Below, piece after piece: positions 11,885 to 27,100 of a DNA stretch of 64,000 bases. The notes beneath the pieces were generated by a model. It was given only the letters and a program-made list of their open reading frames with translations, was not told the origin of the DNA and ran no database searches. The translations under genes and the position numbers were made by a program. Source of the DNA: Acanthopleura granulata. Taxonomy: Eukaryota; Mollusca; Polyplacophora; Chitonida; Chitonidae. The stretch is from positions 35,243,868-35,307,867 of the forward strand of contig JABBOT010000002.1 of assembly GCA_016165875.1 (NCBI GenBank), in the 5' to 3' direction. Numbering within the stretch: the first letter of the stretch is position 1; every line of letters begins with the position of its first letter.

Positions 11885-13180
11885 TCTATCGCCAATGTAA
11901 ATCTACATGTACCTGTAAGAGATCAGATAAGTCGTTCGCTTTCAAGATCTAGCTACAGTGTTCATTAATATAATTTTAAACAAACTCTTCAAGAGCCAAG
12001 ACAGAACATTTTCCAGGAGAACTGCTCTGCCATTTACACTGTGGTAATAATCATAGTAATACTTTGTTACCTAAAACACCGTACAGGAGATTTTAATCTA
12101 CAGTAAATAGAAAAAAAACATATTACTACAATCTTCCTATTGATGGGTTTGACTTAAGATGATAAATTTACAAGCATGTGCATTCATAAAGTAATTCTGT
12201 GACAATTATAAATAAATTACAAGAGAAGCTGGTGAGTTCTTACAAGGCTAATGTTATGACCTGGGCATAAGAGAGCTTTTCAACTCATTGTAAGCTTTAC
12301 TCTGGCAAACTAAACAAAATGCTCTTCCCTGCGGTCCTTTATAATACTAGGGGTATAGCAGCTGCACGAAAGCACTCATGTTGATATAACATTCTGTGAT
12401 TGAGGTGTAAAGAAAGCCAATAACAGTACATCGTAAGACAGATACACGGTATCCTGCAATGTATGATTCTTCTGATGTGTCATAATATTTATTAACGTTG
12501 GCATGACATATGAAATAGATCTCTGAATGAAATGTTTGTTCTTCGTTTATCTTAATAAACATGACGAAATTTAATACTGCAATATCTCAAGATATGATTT
12601 TAACTGGATTCTACTAGCCATCGACATCACAAGACATTGGTTGTTTTAAAGACAAAGGTTTCTGTCAATTCACCCGCATCAAGGTCAGAAAGTGTTTGCG
12701 GTTTCTTCTCCTCACTAAAGTTTGACCTCTTGTCATATGTTCAATGAGACTGGCCATCATTTTTTAATTCTCATGATACTTAATAATTCTACCCACCACA
12801 AGCTAACATGCGTTCAACTAGGTGCTAACAATGTCTGCGTACTTGTTGGCAGACACACGCTCTTTATGGCTAGAACAGAGATTTTATTATATTTCCTGAG
12901 TTTTGCTGACTTTTGCCTCAAGGCAGTTCATGTATCTGTTAAAACTGTCTCTGAAACATAGTGCCAGTGATCTCTGTCAATTATCCTAGTATTGATCAAG
13001 CTACTAACATAGCGGTAAACGGAGAAACTTCCTTAAAATCTCCGCTGTTTCATTTTCTGTTGACAGTTTGTCCTACCTCCAAGTAAACATTACCCACGTG
13101 TTGTCTGTTTGTTTCCGTTCATGCGTAGTGTGTGGGAACCCCGTGCTCGAGAATCGTAATACCCGCCTACCCATGCTGTA
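11885..13180. other. NTAN1 upstream interval, no gene
   Basis: This holds the NTAN1 5' flank (minus strand) and upstream sequence of RPSA. No coding exon is recognisable, and no TATA box is placed convincingly for NTAN1. Confidence 0.4.
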
Positions 13181-13182
13181 GC

Positions 13183-13225
13183 TTTCCTTTTCTGTCGGAG
13201 CTCCATTTGGCATCAGCACACGTTG
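13183..13225 (+). promoter_or_regulatory. candidate RPSA first (non-coding) exon with TOP-type start
   Basis: CTTTCCTTTTCTGTCGGAGC is a pyrimidine tract like the 5' terminal oligopyrimidine start of ribosomal protein mRNAs. It is followed by a possible 5' splice site ACGTTG/GTAGCT at 13225/13226. The RPSA coding exon has an upstream 3' splice site (TTCTGGCAG/GTTGG at 15216/15217), so a separate 5' UTR exon must exist; this is the best candidate seen. The TOP role would be mTOR-linked translational control, as known for ribosomal proteins. Confidence 0.4.
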
Positions 13226-14095
13226 GTAGCTCCGATCACTAGGGAGTTAAATTGTTTTTGAATGCTCATAAGCACAATTAAAATGTTTCCTTTTCAACAG
13301 ACCATGTCTGTTATTGATTAGAACATGATTCTGTAGAAAGAGAAAAAAAAGTGATGATTTAATGATTTTAAAGTTCAGCATTAGTGAATTAGTGTTACAA
13401 CAACACCAACAGCCCAAGTCTGTCTTGTGGAAATGCCTTGTTAGTACATAAACTATAATCCAAAATGGTAGAAGGATCCGTACACAACCAACTAAAGGCG
13501 AATCAGTAACATGAGGAGGCCCTTACCTTAACTCTGGACACAGCCAATCCATTGTGTATTTGAAGTAGTGGGGGAATCAAATGTTTGTTATTCGTAATCC
13601 CATTATCCCTTAGTGAAGCATCTGATAGAATTTTATAAAAACCTTAGAGCAGCCGTGCATAAGATAGGTGTGTTGAATGGTAAAAAACACCTGTGTTGCC
13701 ACATGGGCCTATTAGGTGACATGGCAAGGTATATGTTTTTTTTCAGAAATTTTCTAGGAAAACATACTGCAAGACATTTTTGAGTCTTCATGCAGATTTT
13801 TTTTAAAATCTTATTAAAAGATGGTGATGTTCTGTCTTATTCTGTATCTAAAACAGTTTTGTAATTGTTAGTGATGTCCAGTTGTGTGACCAGTTTTGTG
13901 TAAAATTTAATATATATCACTGGGGAAATACACTGTATGAAAGTTTTAATCTCTTTATCTCACTTTATCTTTTTTGTTGCAAATGAGAAGATTTGCTTAA
14001 AAAGAATCAAATTTCCACATTAAAAATCCATTTATAGTTTTGGGCTCCTGGCGCATGATTAAAATTAGATCTAAGGGAATATGTCGCAAACTGCG

Positions 14096-14192
14096 TACGG
14101 TCATGGCAGTCCGGTTGCCTCCCACCATAATGCTAGCTGCCCTTGTACAAGTGAAATATTCTAGAGTAGGCTGTAAAACACAAATCAAATTC
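14096..14192 (+). repeat. SINE 3' fragment
   Basis: CCGGTTGCCTCCCACCATAA through AAGTGAAATATTCTAGAG to TGTAAAACACAAATCAAAT matches the 3' part of the main SINE. The head is missing. Confidence 0.75.
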
Positions 14193-14416
14193 TGATCCAG
14201 GTGCACACATTTTCGTTTGAAAAGTGCCTCAAATACCCATGAAGAGTTCAAAACATGAATGGCATTACTTACCTGTGACTTTGTATACAAAGTCTTGGTG
14301 CATAATGTGGGGTTAATATTGAGTTGTCTGTAAACATGATCATGTTCAAAATCCATGCAGCAGTGTAGGGAGCTGTAAGACTTACCTGAAAATTGCATGT
14401 ATAGGTTAGACATTCG

Positions 14417-14672
14417 AGAGCCTCTGTGGCTCAGTTGGTTAGCATGCTAGGGCAGCGTAATGACCCAGAAGCCTCCCACCAATGCAATCGGTGTGAGTTC
14501 AGGCTCATGCTGGCTTCCTCTCTGGCCGTACGTGGGAAGATCTGCCAGCAGCCTGTGAAAAGCCGTGGGTTTTCCCCTGGCTCTGCCCGGTTTCCTCCCA
14601 CTGCAATGATGGCTGTAAAATATTCTTGAGTATGGTGTAAAACACCAATCAAATCAATACATAAATAAATTT
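14417..14672 (+). repeat. SINE, main family, full length
   Basis: A full copy: head CCTCTGTGGCTCAGTTGGTT (A-box region), B box GTGAGTTCAGGCTC, body CGTACGTGGGAAGATCTGCC, and tail ATATTCTTGAGTATGGTGTA followed by an A-rich end with AATAAAT. Open frames on both strands here are by-products of the element. Confidence 0.85.
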
Positions 14673-15249
14673 AACTCGCTCATCATATATGGTAAATAAC
14701 AACATGAAATTTGGAAGAATACAACATTTGGAACCTTTTCAACTGTCATGGTGACAGACATGTGGAACCTGAAACAGTTGTTTCAAACTGTTGTCAGTGT
14801 GATGTCATATATCATTTCAGGATTTTGTATTCTTAAGTTTTGTTAGCGAAGCATATGTCACTCAACTGCATGCAAAATAAAAATGAAATGAAATTATGGG
14901 TAAATTAAAAAGAGAAATGTAAGAATCTTGATACATAAGACATTAGTTTTGCTGAATTGTCATGGCTGCAGGGTTTTCCTTCCTAGGTAGTGTTCCTAAA
15001 ACCATGCACAATCTAGAGCCTGTTGGCCCTATATCCCGGCCACTGGGTGTAGAAATTGTGCAACATAATGATTCAGATATTCGCTGACACCGCAAGGGCT
15101 TGCCCAGTGAGTGGGGTTTGATAGTAGATCTGAATACATCGATTTTTCACTGAGTAAAGTGCCTATAAATTTGTTCTCCGTCAGCAAACTATAGTGTTGT
15201 TTCTGTCTTCTGGCAGGTTGGTCGCCGTAACTTTTTGATCAAAAGTAAG

Positions 15250-18085
<2,836 letters not shown>

Positions 18086-18151
18086 GCCATTCACTACTCC
18101 CACCCAGTAACCTGGGGATTTATGTACGTGAACTTGTTACATGAAGTCTGA

Positions 18152-18157
18152 AATAAA
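18152..18157 (+). promoter_or_regulatory. RPSA polyadenylation signal
   Basis: AATAAA lies 67 bases after the RPSA stop codon, a normal distance for a short ribosomal protein 3' UTR. Confidence 0.8.
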
Positions 18158-18189
18158 ACACGTACAATGAAATTAAACTTTTATGTGTA

Positions 18190-21056
18190 TTTTTGTCCAA
18201 AACCACATTGGCTAATGAAGTGCTTAGTTAAGCCCAACTAAATCTTTGGCTTAGAAGAAGACCCTAGACCAGATGAATATATGTAATGATAATGAATCCC
18301 ATTCATAGTTCAGGAAATGTCAGTTTTTATTTTTGTCATGTTAGATGATGAAGTTCAAACTAAGCAAAACACCCACTTGGCAAAATCCAATGGGTCCCCA
18401 TGCTCTCAATTTGAACCAATCAATGGCAAGATATTTCTACCACCCGAGAAGGTATCGGTTTCCACTGACGCCCCCATTTGTAGTTCACCATTTTACGATG
18501 TAGAAGTAGTGTTATATCTGCTGTTTAGATTAGGAGTCAATTCTGATATAATTTAAAGCCATTTTTAACTGAGAAAGTAGCAGTGGAATAAGTTAGGGGT
18601 TATTCCTCAAGGTCCTAGGAGGAGGCCGCAATGTGTTGCCATTGATTGTAATAATAAAGGGGACCCTACATCGTACACAAAGAACTGTCACCTCTAATAC
18701 TGAGAAGTGTAGGGTATGGATGACCCGACATATATTTCCAGTTTCTCTAAAATGGCTTAGGCTATGGCCTTGTAAGAGTGCCAGATTAAAAGGGGATTTA
18801 GAGAGTTACTGAGCATGTCACAAAAACATGCCTATGCCCTTTAAGGTCTGCAAGGACCCCCTTCTGAATAACTTCGGTGATACTTTTTGTTATCCTTTAA
18901 ACTGAAAAGCCAGTTTTCATGAGCAACAGACCTTAGACCAGTGTGGTTGCTACATGTAATTCAGGTGTAGCTTTGGTCAGGCATTTGATGAATGGCAGTG
19001 GTTAAAACCCATCAATCTGATGGTCATGGTACAAATAAAATATTCTGGAGTGCTGTAAAGCTGTGTGGTAAACAATGAATGTGCATAATCTTTCATAATA
19101 CCTCATCAAGTAAATCTTGAATAAGCGACTTCATGTGTTAAGTATTCATAACTGCTCCTGTGGCTCGCAAATCAAAGGCGATGCCCATGTGTTGCTTGAC
19201 ACAGCCCAGTGACATCCAGAGTCTGGCTGAGCCAAAAAATGCAGAAGTTACAGTTTAACTTTGAAACACCCACCATTTACTACAAAACCAAGTAACAACT
19301 AGAGCTGTTGCCGCTTATGTCTGGTGATACACAGCTGTCCATTGCTGATCTCCAGTACATGTAATCCATTGGTAAACAGGAAGGGAAATTACATTGTGGA
19401 CTGCACCTTATGGTCCCCTGACCTCAGGAGGAGAAGGGAAGGGAAGCAACAGTAACTTTCCCATTCCACATAGCAGTAGTAGAAAGAACTTCCACATAAC
19501 TTAGTTGGTAGTGTTGGACTTAACATCGAGTTCAAATCTGGCTGTGACCAACTATAAGCAGCCATGACATTAGTATTATATGAACATATGGCTCATGTCA
19601 CTAGAACACCCGTCGTTATACAAATTCTGAGGATAAGGGATTTTTGTGAATACCTTGGATGAATGAATCAATGTGTGATTGCAATTGAAGACCACAGTGA
19701 AACAGAAACCTTCACTCACATCACCTTAACTACATTTGAACAAGCAATTCATCCACCTCTAAAAAACAGACAGCACAGGAAGCATCTTACACAGTGGAAG
19801 ATTTTACAGAATTATCGAATAATGAAGAAATGTGTAATACTGTTTGACACAGTGTTTGTGTGTAGTGCTATTCAAAAGAATGTGTGCTTGATTTCTAAAC
19901 ATACAGCAATTGTCACTGCTAACTTCATGCACAACCATACAAACTTGGTGCACTGTGCTAAGGTCCCTCTTGTGATCATGCAATCAGTGTTGAAATTCTA
20001 TTGGAATGTTCTTAAATTTCACTGCCAAGGAGCCTCCCACCAATATGGGAGCTGTGAGTTCAAGTCCACCTCGTTCTGGCTTCCTCTCTGGCCGTACATG
20101 GGAAGGCCGTACATGGGAAGGTCTGCCAGCTACCTGCGGAAGATCATGGGTTTCCCCCAGGCTCTGCCCTTTTTCCTCCCATCATAATGCTGGCCGCCGT
20201 CGTATAAGTGAAATATTGAATACTGAAATAAAACACCAATCAAATAAATCAAATAAAAAATTAAATTTCACTGACCCAACAACGTCCTGCCTGATTATAT
20301 GGAGATAACGTACTTCTTTTCTAGTTCAGAAATGTGGAAGATGATTATAAAAGGACTTACACATGCAGCTGGGTGGGGAAATGCCAAACTGAGTTGTTTT
20401 TTACATAATGAAGCAGAAGTATTTATCGGAGAAAAGCGAAGCCGAATCCATTTCTTCCATACAGAAGGGCAAATATCCACTAAGTGTATGTACTGTGACC
20501 GCGAAATGGAAGACCTCTGATTTAGAACTCTAAAGAGTCATTCATAAAATCTCATAAAATCTGCCATTCTCAGAACTTTGTGCTCTGGATTAAATAGGTG
20601 GTCACCTGTAAAGCAAGTATTGCAGCATAAAACTTCCTGCTTTGGATCATACAAAATTCTAAATACAGCTGGATTTATTACAATGGATTTCACTTGTGTT
20701 GCGAGATAATATAGTGACATTTTCAGTGAGAGTATGTGAAATACACTGAATGTGAACGTTTTTTTCTGTAAGCAGTTAGGATTTATCATTTCACAAATAA
20801 AGTCAACTTCAATTCCAATCGTTGGCGCGATGGTTCTTCAAGAGTGCATCTGGAATATGCTGTAGTCTTTCTGTGTTTCATCTTCAAAATAGTATAAAGC
20901 TGCAATAGAAGTGTAATAATCTGCAGGGTGGCATAAGACTCCACGCAATGATTCTAGGGTTTCTTTTCATCTGATTGCACCAGATACCATTTTTGAATAA
21001 ATCGTATCCCACCTACATTGATCATAACGCTTACCAGAACTGATTTTGAGAGCAGG
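18190..21056. other. intergenic, no convincing gene
   Basis: A 174-codon open frame at 19663-20187 runs into a SINE and has no family resemblance. A possible tRNA-like SINE head lies at 19490-19560 (CTTAGTTGGTAGTG, then GAGTTCAAATCTGGC). The remainder shows nothing recognisable. Confidence 0.5.
20026..20262 (+). repeat. SINE, main family, head truncated, internal 15-bp duplication
   Basis: The body begins AGGAGCCTCCCACCAATATG with a B-box region GTGAGTTCAAGTCC. The segment GGCCGTACATGGGAA is repeated in tandem (about 20090-20119), and the tail is AAAACACCAATCAAATAAAT. Confidence 0.8.
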
Positions 21057-21062
21057 TTTATT
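21057..21062 (-). promoter_or_regulatory. candidate polyadenylation signal of the HhH-motif gene
   Basis: TTTATT on the plus strand reads AATAAA on the minus strand, about 80 bases after the stop codon of the gene at 21142-23832. Confidence 0.5.
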
Positions 21063-21141
21063 GGTTAATCACATCCATGGTCATGAAAGTCTTTCCCCAT
21101 CGCCAGATTTGCATCTTCAGTTCAACAAACACCATCTTACT

Positions 21142-23832
21142 TTAGGATCTGCGCTTTCTCTTCAAGGGCAGTGTTTGTTTACTTTCCTCTTCTGACTTTC
21201 GCACTTTTTTAGACTTCACTTTTCCGACCTGATCTTTTGTATGCGTGTCTGAAGCTCTGATGGCGTTGCTCTTGCCTGATAGTGGAGAGCTCACTGATGT
21301 GCCATTATCTGTGAACAGTTCTAGGTTAAACTGTTTCCCAAGATAATATGTCCACAAGGTCAACTGTATCTCGTTGGCCGTCCAGTTCTTCAAATAATCT
21401 GAAACATGCAACAAAAACTTCAATATGCAGAGGAATACAAAGATATGATTTTTCTTCTTGTGCTTTGACTAGAACAAGAAAAGTCTACTGTAAGTATTTA
21501 GCATTCTTCACCCATATGTTTAACCCTGTTAAGAAGGTGAAAACATTGTGAGTACAACGTTAAGCACCAATCAATTAAATACTGTGTTTAGAACAAGAAG
21601 TGGCTATGACACACACAAAACACTACATAATGTTGACACAAGTAGATATTAAAATTTAACAATTCCTTTTCAGAATTAAGGAATTACCTTTCTTGTTTAA
21701 AAGATTTCTCATCTGATTAATCTCTTTCACATAGGTCCTGTAGAAGCTAAGGGTGTACTGCAAGGGCTGTAGGCCAGGGATGGCTAGCATGCTCTCATCA
21801 GCCATGAATGGTGCTTCTTCAGGGCAGCCAGCAGCCAACACAGCTGGTAACAAAATACAACTAATAATTACAATGTAATGTTACTGTCACATAGGTCCTG
21901 TAAAAACTAAGGGTGTACTGGAGGTCCTAAAGTCATAGGTGGCTGACACTTTTGAAAACACCCCTTTAGATGAAATGGCATGACCATGCTGTCCATGTTA
22001 TACATATGTTATCGATGGTTGTCCAACAGAACACCTTCAAAGTTATAGCAATTTCTGTGTATGCAAAATTGCAACACTCAGTAAAACAAAAAAAAATGTT
22101 ATTGTTAAACAAATGACTTTAGTCAGTGGCCAAAATGTCTGGACATTACCTGGTAGCCACAAAAGCGCTTTCTGCACAAGGATCACTTAGTATGATTATC
22201 AGTGAATACTGGTAAGTTCTTGAAGAGTTATCACAAGAACCACATAGTGTGATAAGTGAAAACAGGTGAAGTCTTAGGTCACCTGAGGCAGTTGCTGGTC
22301 CCACAGCTTTTAGAACGGTCAGACAGCTGATGGGCCCTATCACATCTGGAAGCTTTTTGAACGCATCTCTGCTGCTCTTCTTGACCAACTCCTCACTGTT
22401 TTCAGCCACCATCTGTGTTAACCTTGGACGGAACTTGCCACGCTGAAACAATTAACAGACTCATAATAAAAAATACACTCAAACTCTTTTTTTCTTAATG
22501 AAGACCTATATATCTAACATTGGCTGCCATACACATGACCACCATATCATCAGCAAATGATATTCACAGAACTAAGTTCTCTTAAAATGATACTGGTACA
22601 TTCTACAGCAAATTTCTTGTTGAACTTACAGTTGGTTTTCGTATCTTGGTCTGCGTCTTGCTTATATGAGAGGAAACGGAACAGTAGTAGTTACACATCT
22701 ATGCTTGGAGAGAGCCAACTTTGCTTAACCGTAAGGTTACGGTTAATTTATGGCATTCGACAGCCAATTTACTCCCACAAACTCATTTTTGATGGACCCT
22801 TGGTAGCAATAAATGGTGAACTGTGTTTTCCAGGGTCTTTTGCCAGTCTTCATGGAAGGTCACTTGCTCCCCACCAAAACACAAGTGGTAAAGTTTGTCG
22901 ATAACATTCTGAACAGCAAAGGTCAGTGGTTTACCATGGTTCATTGTCGAAGCTATCATCATGCTTTTGAAATGTGGTCTTTTTGAATCTTCTATTCAGA
23001 CTATGTATAAATACATATACTTACTGTCAACTTCCATTTCATCAGTTTACACAGCTCAGCTTTAGTTATGAACTTCTCCTGTCGAGACCGAATGACTTCA
23101 GGCAGTTCAGTTTGGAACCTGACACAAAAATGCAACTGATCTGTAAAGGGGTAGATCAGATGTGTTTCTATCATGCCACATCCACTTTACATATCAAAAA
23201 GTATGAAATACAGGGAGAAAAAAAAAACATCAATAATCCTGGAGGTATAAAGTTTGCAATGGCATGGCATAAACTCACCGAATTAAACCACAGTGATAAT
23301 TTGATACAAATACAATAAAAATGCCTAGTAGGCTCTAATAATGTCGAAATAGAAATTTTTCACTTAATATACGTTTAAAAACAAGGAACAAGAGCACCTA
23401 TTGGTCGTGGATATTTATTATTTAGCACCTGACATGGAGGTAAAAATATATTTTACCTCCATGCACTCCATGCGGAGATTAACACCGATTCCTTGTGTCC
23501 CGTCATCGTCCCGTGCCAGAAACTGACGTAATATATGAAATTATCGTAAAATATGACCGAGTAATGATCATGAAAGCTGAAAATTGTTCGGCTGCCTTTA
23601 CCAATTTTCCTAACTATGTTCATGGGGAAACATGGGATCGAGTGTCATAGGCCTCACTGAAGTGAAAATTCCGCACCTGAACTTACCACTTGTCAAGCTC
23701 CAAAAGGTCTTTTTTCTTCTCAGGTTTCATCTTATCAGCTTTCAAACGAAGAACTTCGTCATAAAAGGAGAGTATTTTCCTCCAGTACCCTGGATTATCA
23801 AGATTATCAACCATATCATTGTCAATTGACAT
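21142..23832 (-). CDS. conserved protein of unknown function with an HhH-like motif
   Basis: Five exons: 23687-23832, 23025-23118, 22283-22442, 21688-21843 and 21142-21398, giving 270 residues from MSIDND. An in-frame upstream ATG at 23898 would add 22 residues; I prefer MSIDND because it leads straight into the conserved part. In order: YWRKILSFYDEVLRLKADK; ELDKWFQTELPEVIRSRQEK; ELCKLMKWKLTRGKFRPRL; PDVIGPISCLTVLKAVGPAT running into ASAVLAAGCPEEAPFMADES; IPGLQPLQYTLSFYRTYV; and LKNWTANEIQLTLWTYYLGK. The tail is basic (LPLKRKRRS), like a nuclear localisation signal. LKAVGPATASAVLA has the spacing of a helix-hairpin-helix, and FMADES after it recalls HhH-GPD DNA glycosylases, but no catalytic Lys is evident. 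I recall unnamed eukaryotic homologues; no function is assigned. It is divergent from COIL. Confidence 0.8.
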
Positions 23833-24150
23833 CTTTTCTTTGCATAATACAACCAAAACATAACCTTTCCCGCCAAATAGTGTTGCCGCGCGTAGCACGA
23901 TTTCTAAAAAAATAGGTTTAAGGTGTAAAGACGAAAGCGAAAGGCAGCAATAAATGTTCTCATCATAGCGTCTATTATACTTTCACTAAAGGCATTTTTC
24001 TGAATAATGTTTTCGGAAAATATTTATATTGCTGTTTGTTAACATTTTTTATGTAAAATGTTTTTTCCGGATTTATTCCTTCCACATTTTGCACCTCAAA
24101 ACACACTCGTTAACACTGTTCCTATATTTATAACAAACAGGCCCACGAAG
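23833..24150. promoter_or_regulatory. probable bidirectional promoter (HhH-motif gene / COIL)
   Basis: Only 318 bp separate the two start codons of divergent genes (252 bp if the upstream ATG at 23898 is used). No TATA box or CpG-rich core is obvious. A shared promoter is inferred from spacing alone. Confidence 0.5.
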
Positions 24151-27100
24151 ATGGCTTCTTCACAGAAGCATGTAAGAATTCGGCTTCGGTTTTCATCTAA
24201 TTGTCATGAACCAAGTTGGCTTTTCGTCAACAAGCTCGCGACAAAAACTATATCGGACCTAGCAGAAGCCATACGAGTTAAATTTCCAAACACAAATCCA
24301 CTTTGCTTTAAGCTGACGTTGGCGAATTTCCTGTTACCGCCCTGGGAATCCACAGAGCTGTTACAGAACGGGGATGTCGTACGAGTCCAGTAAGTGGGAT
24401 TTGTTAAGTTTTGTGGGCAGTTGTAAAGACTGGGCTGCTATCACATGGTAGTGTGATTTTAAATCAGCGAGAAGTATAACCACGACGAACAAATACATCA
24501 ACCTCGTCTTCACAACTCCCCGCCGTCATGCATCTTACAAGTTTAGTGCCCGTGCGCCAGTTAAATCAACCACTACTGTGACGACATAAGTGAAAAAAAG
24601 TCTTGATTAAAGTGTTAAAAATCATTCAGGTCAGGGTGAATAAATAATGAAATATGAGAAAAGACATTTAGATTGTAGAACTACAAGAGACTGTATGAAA
24701 ATATAGTTTGTTTTTAATTCACTTGTCATTGCAAGTAGCGCTATTATGACTGTTCTCTAGATATGAAGATCATCCAGAATTCAGTGAAAGATGGCATAAA
24801 TCTGCAGACGCTAGGCATCATTCACCAACCAGGTCTTCATCCCCTGACCATACGTCCCAGGCTGGTGACCAATCTATGACTGAAACTAAGAGGGAGAAGA
24901 AGAGGAAGAAGAAAACAAAAGAGGAAGATTCTACAGAAATTCTGGGTAAAGATGAAGCTGCATCCGTGGAGGATCAGGATGGTGTGTCATCACACAAGAA
25001 ACGTAAAAAGGCCCATAAAGCTAAAGAACAAGATGAATATGCATGTGACCAAAGTCATAAGCAAAATGATTTGTCGGAAAACACCAGTGATAATGACACG
25101 TTAAGCACGGAAAAATGTGCTGATAGGAAAAGAAATGCTTGCATAGACCTCCATTTTGAAGCTGGTGAAATAGTCCCAGTGAAGAGAAGAAAGAATCACT
25201 CTGATGTTGATATGCAGGGGCACAAGTTCACAGCTGAGGAACTAAAGCAGTCTCATGATGACCAGAATGGAAACATGGACAAAACTTCACCATCATCTGA
25301 AAAAGACAATCAGAAAAAGCACAAACGAAGACGCCGCAAGAGGAAGAAAGTACTTGAGGGTTCGGTGGGTGATGTCCGTGTCGACATTCCAGCCACTCTA
25401 CAAGTGAATCCACCAGTGTCTGGCAAGCCGAGGAAAAACCAGCAGGCTCTGAACACTCATAAACATTTTGAAGATTCGGAGGAGGGTCACCAGTCTGAGG
25501 ATAATCAGTGTGATTGGACCAGGGGAGATAATTCTGAAGACCAAATGGTCAGAAATGGCCATGATGAATCAGTGAAAGGGGCTCATGATGGCATTTACAT
25601 GTCTACAGAAGGGGTATATGGTTCAAATGAGGAGACTGATTCAAGCCTGTGTCAGGCGAGTTCTAAGTGGAATAACAGCAGGAAGAATGTGTCTGTAACA
25701 GAGACAGCCCTAGCAAATGGAACATCAGTATTCATCAGAAAAAGGAAATGGAAATTTCCGGAGCTGACAAAAGAACAACAGCTGGCAACCACAGCCACAA
25801 ACAAGTCGGTTATCATTCAGGTTTGTAAACAACACAGTTGTGTACACCTTGTGGTGAAACAGTGGTACAACAAACATCTATTGGTTGGAAACAGACGTAG
25901 AATAAATTATTTCACAGATATCTGCAAAATTTCTCTGTTTTATATGGAGACTTGAGACTTGAACACCAGAATATAAGTGACAGTTTTTCTGGTTTAAAAA
26001 TATCTTTTTCTGACAATTGATTGCATTTCTGTTGTACAGTATAACAAACATGAAGGCGTGTGTTTGGTTTGCTTTACAACTGGTCAAGAACATCTTGAAA
26101 ACAAAATATTAACTTTTCCTCCCCACGTCATACTGGAACACTGACAATAAGGCATCAAAGTCATCCACTGATTACTTTCTTACAAGCTGCATGGTTTTCA
26201 GTCTTCCTTATTTGATATTTTCTCTTTTAGAATCCTATTAAGGAGAAGGTGAAAGTGTTTAATGGATGTACAGATCTGATTCCCGTGGTGAGGCCGTATG
26301 AGGATTTCCCCCTATTGAGTGGCCCACCGCGATCTGGAGACAAGATTGCATACAAGGTATGACCATAACATGGCACACCATACTAACCAAAATGGGAGGC
26401 AGTTTTTGAGACAGATTTTTTAAAAAATGTTTTGATTACAAAGATGGCCATATCTGAAAGACTGTTTCTGAAGTATGTATCCACTGATGACTTTAACTGT
26501 CTACTCCAGGCGAAAAAAGTGCCTACATATCAAGTAAATGGTATGTGAAGTCATTGAGAAAATCATACATGTATTTATATAGGGAGGTATGTTAACACAT
26601 GAAGACTTATGCATGATAAAGATGTGCTTACACAGCGTGAGTTTTCCAGATGATTACTTGATTAGATTACCATTTGCAGCTTACCAGTAAAGTCTAATGA
26701 TGATTCACACACTGTGATTTTGTGACCAGATGACACCGTGTGATTAGAGTTCCCAGATTGTGCCCAGAGTTTTCCATTGATTAACATGGTGTATTATATA
26801 ATCAAGAAGTGAAATAATGGTAAGAAAAGCAACAATTCTGTTTGTCAAAGTATAAATTTGCATACAGAATCAAGAATTTTTTACTTTTAATGGGATAATG
26901 TCATCATTCTGCGTTTACTGTACATGTATATTGTTCACTGTTTATCTAGCAACAATGGGATTATTGCCTTAAGTATGCCATAATTGAAGCTATGTGTTAT
27001 AATTCTGCTCATGTTTTTGTTTTATTCTCTCAGATTTTAGAATTAACATCCGACTACTGCCCGGAAGTGTCAGCTTATAAGGTAAATGTTGTATGGTTGA

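Larger units (their letters stand above)
13226..15216. other. presumed first intron of RPSA
   Basis: If 13183-13225 is the first exon, this is a non-coding intron. It contains two SINE insertions (14096-14192 and 14417-14672) and otherwise AT-rich sequence without recognisable genes. Confidence 0.4.

Noticed and set aside
18620..18720. Possible THAP-type zinc finger start (CVAIDCNNKG) on the plus strand
   Set aside because: Only about ten residues look right; stops follow at once and the later THAP residues are missing in all frames.
19663..20187. 174-codon plus-strand open frame
   Set aside because: It ends inside a SINE, has no splice context and no family resemblance.
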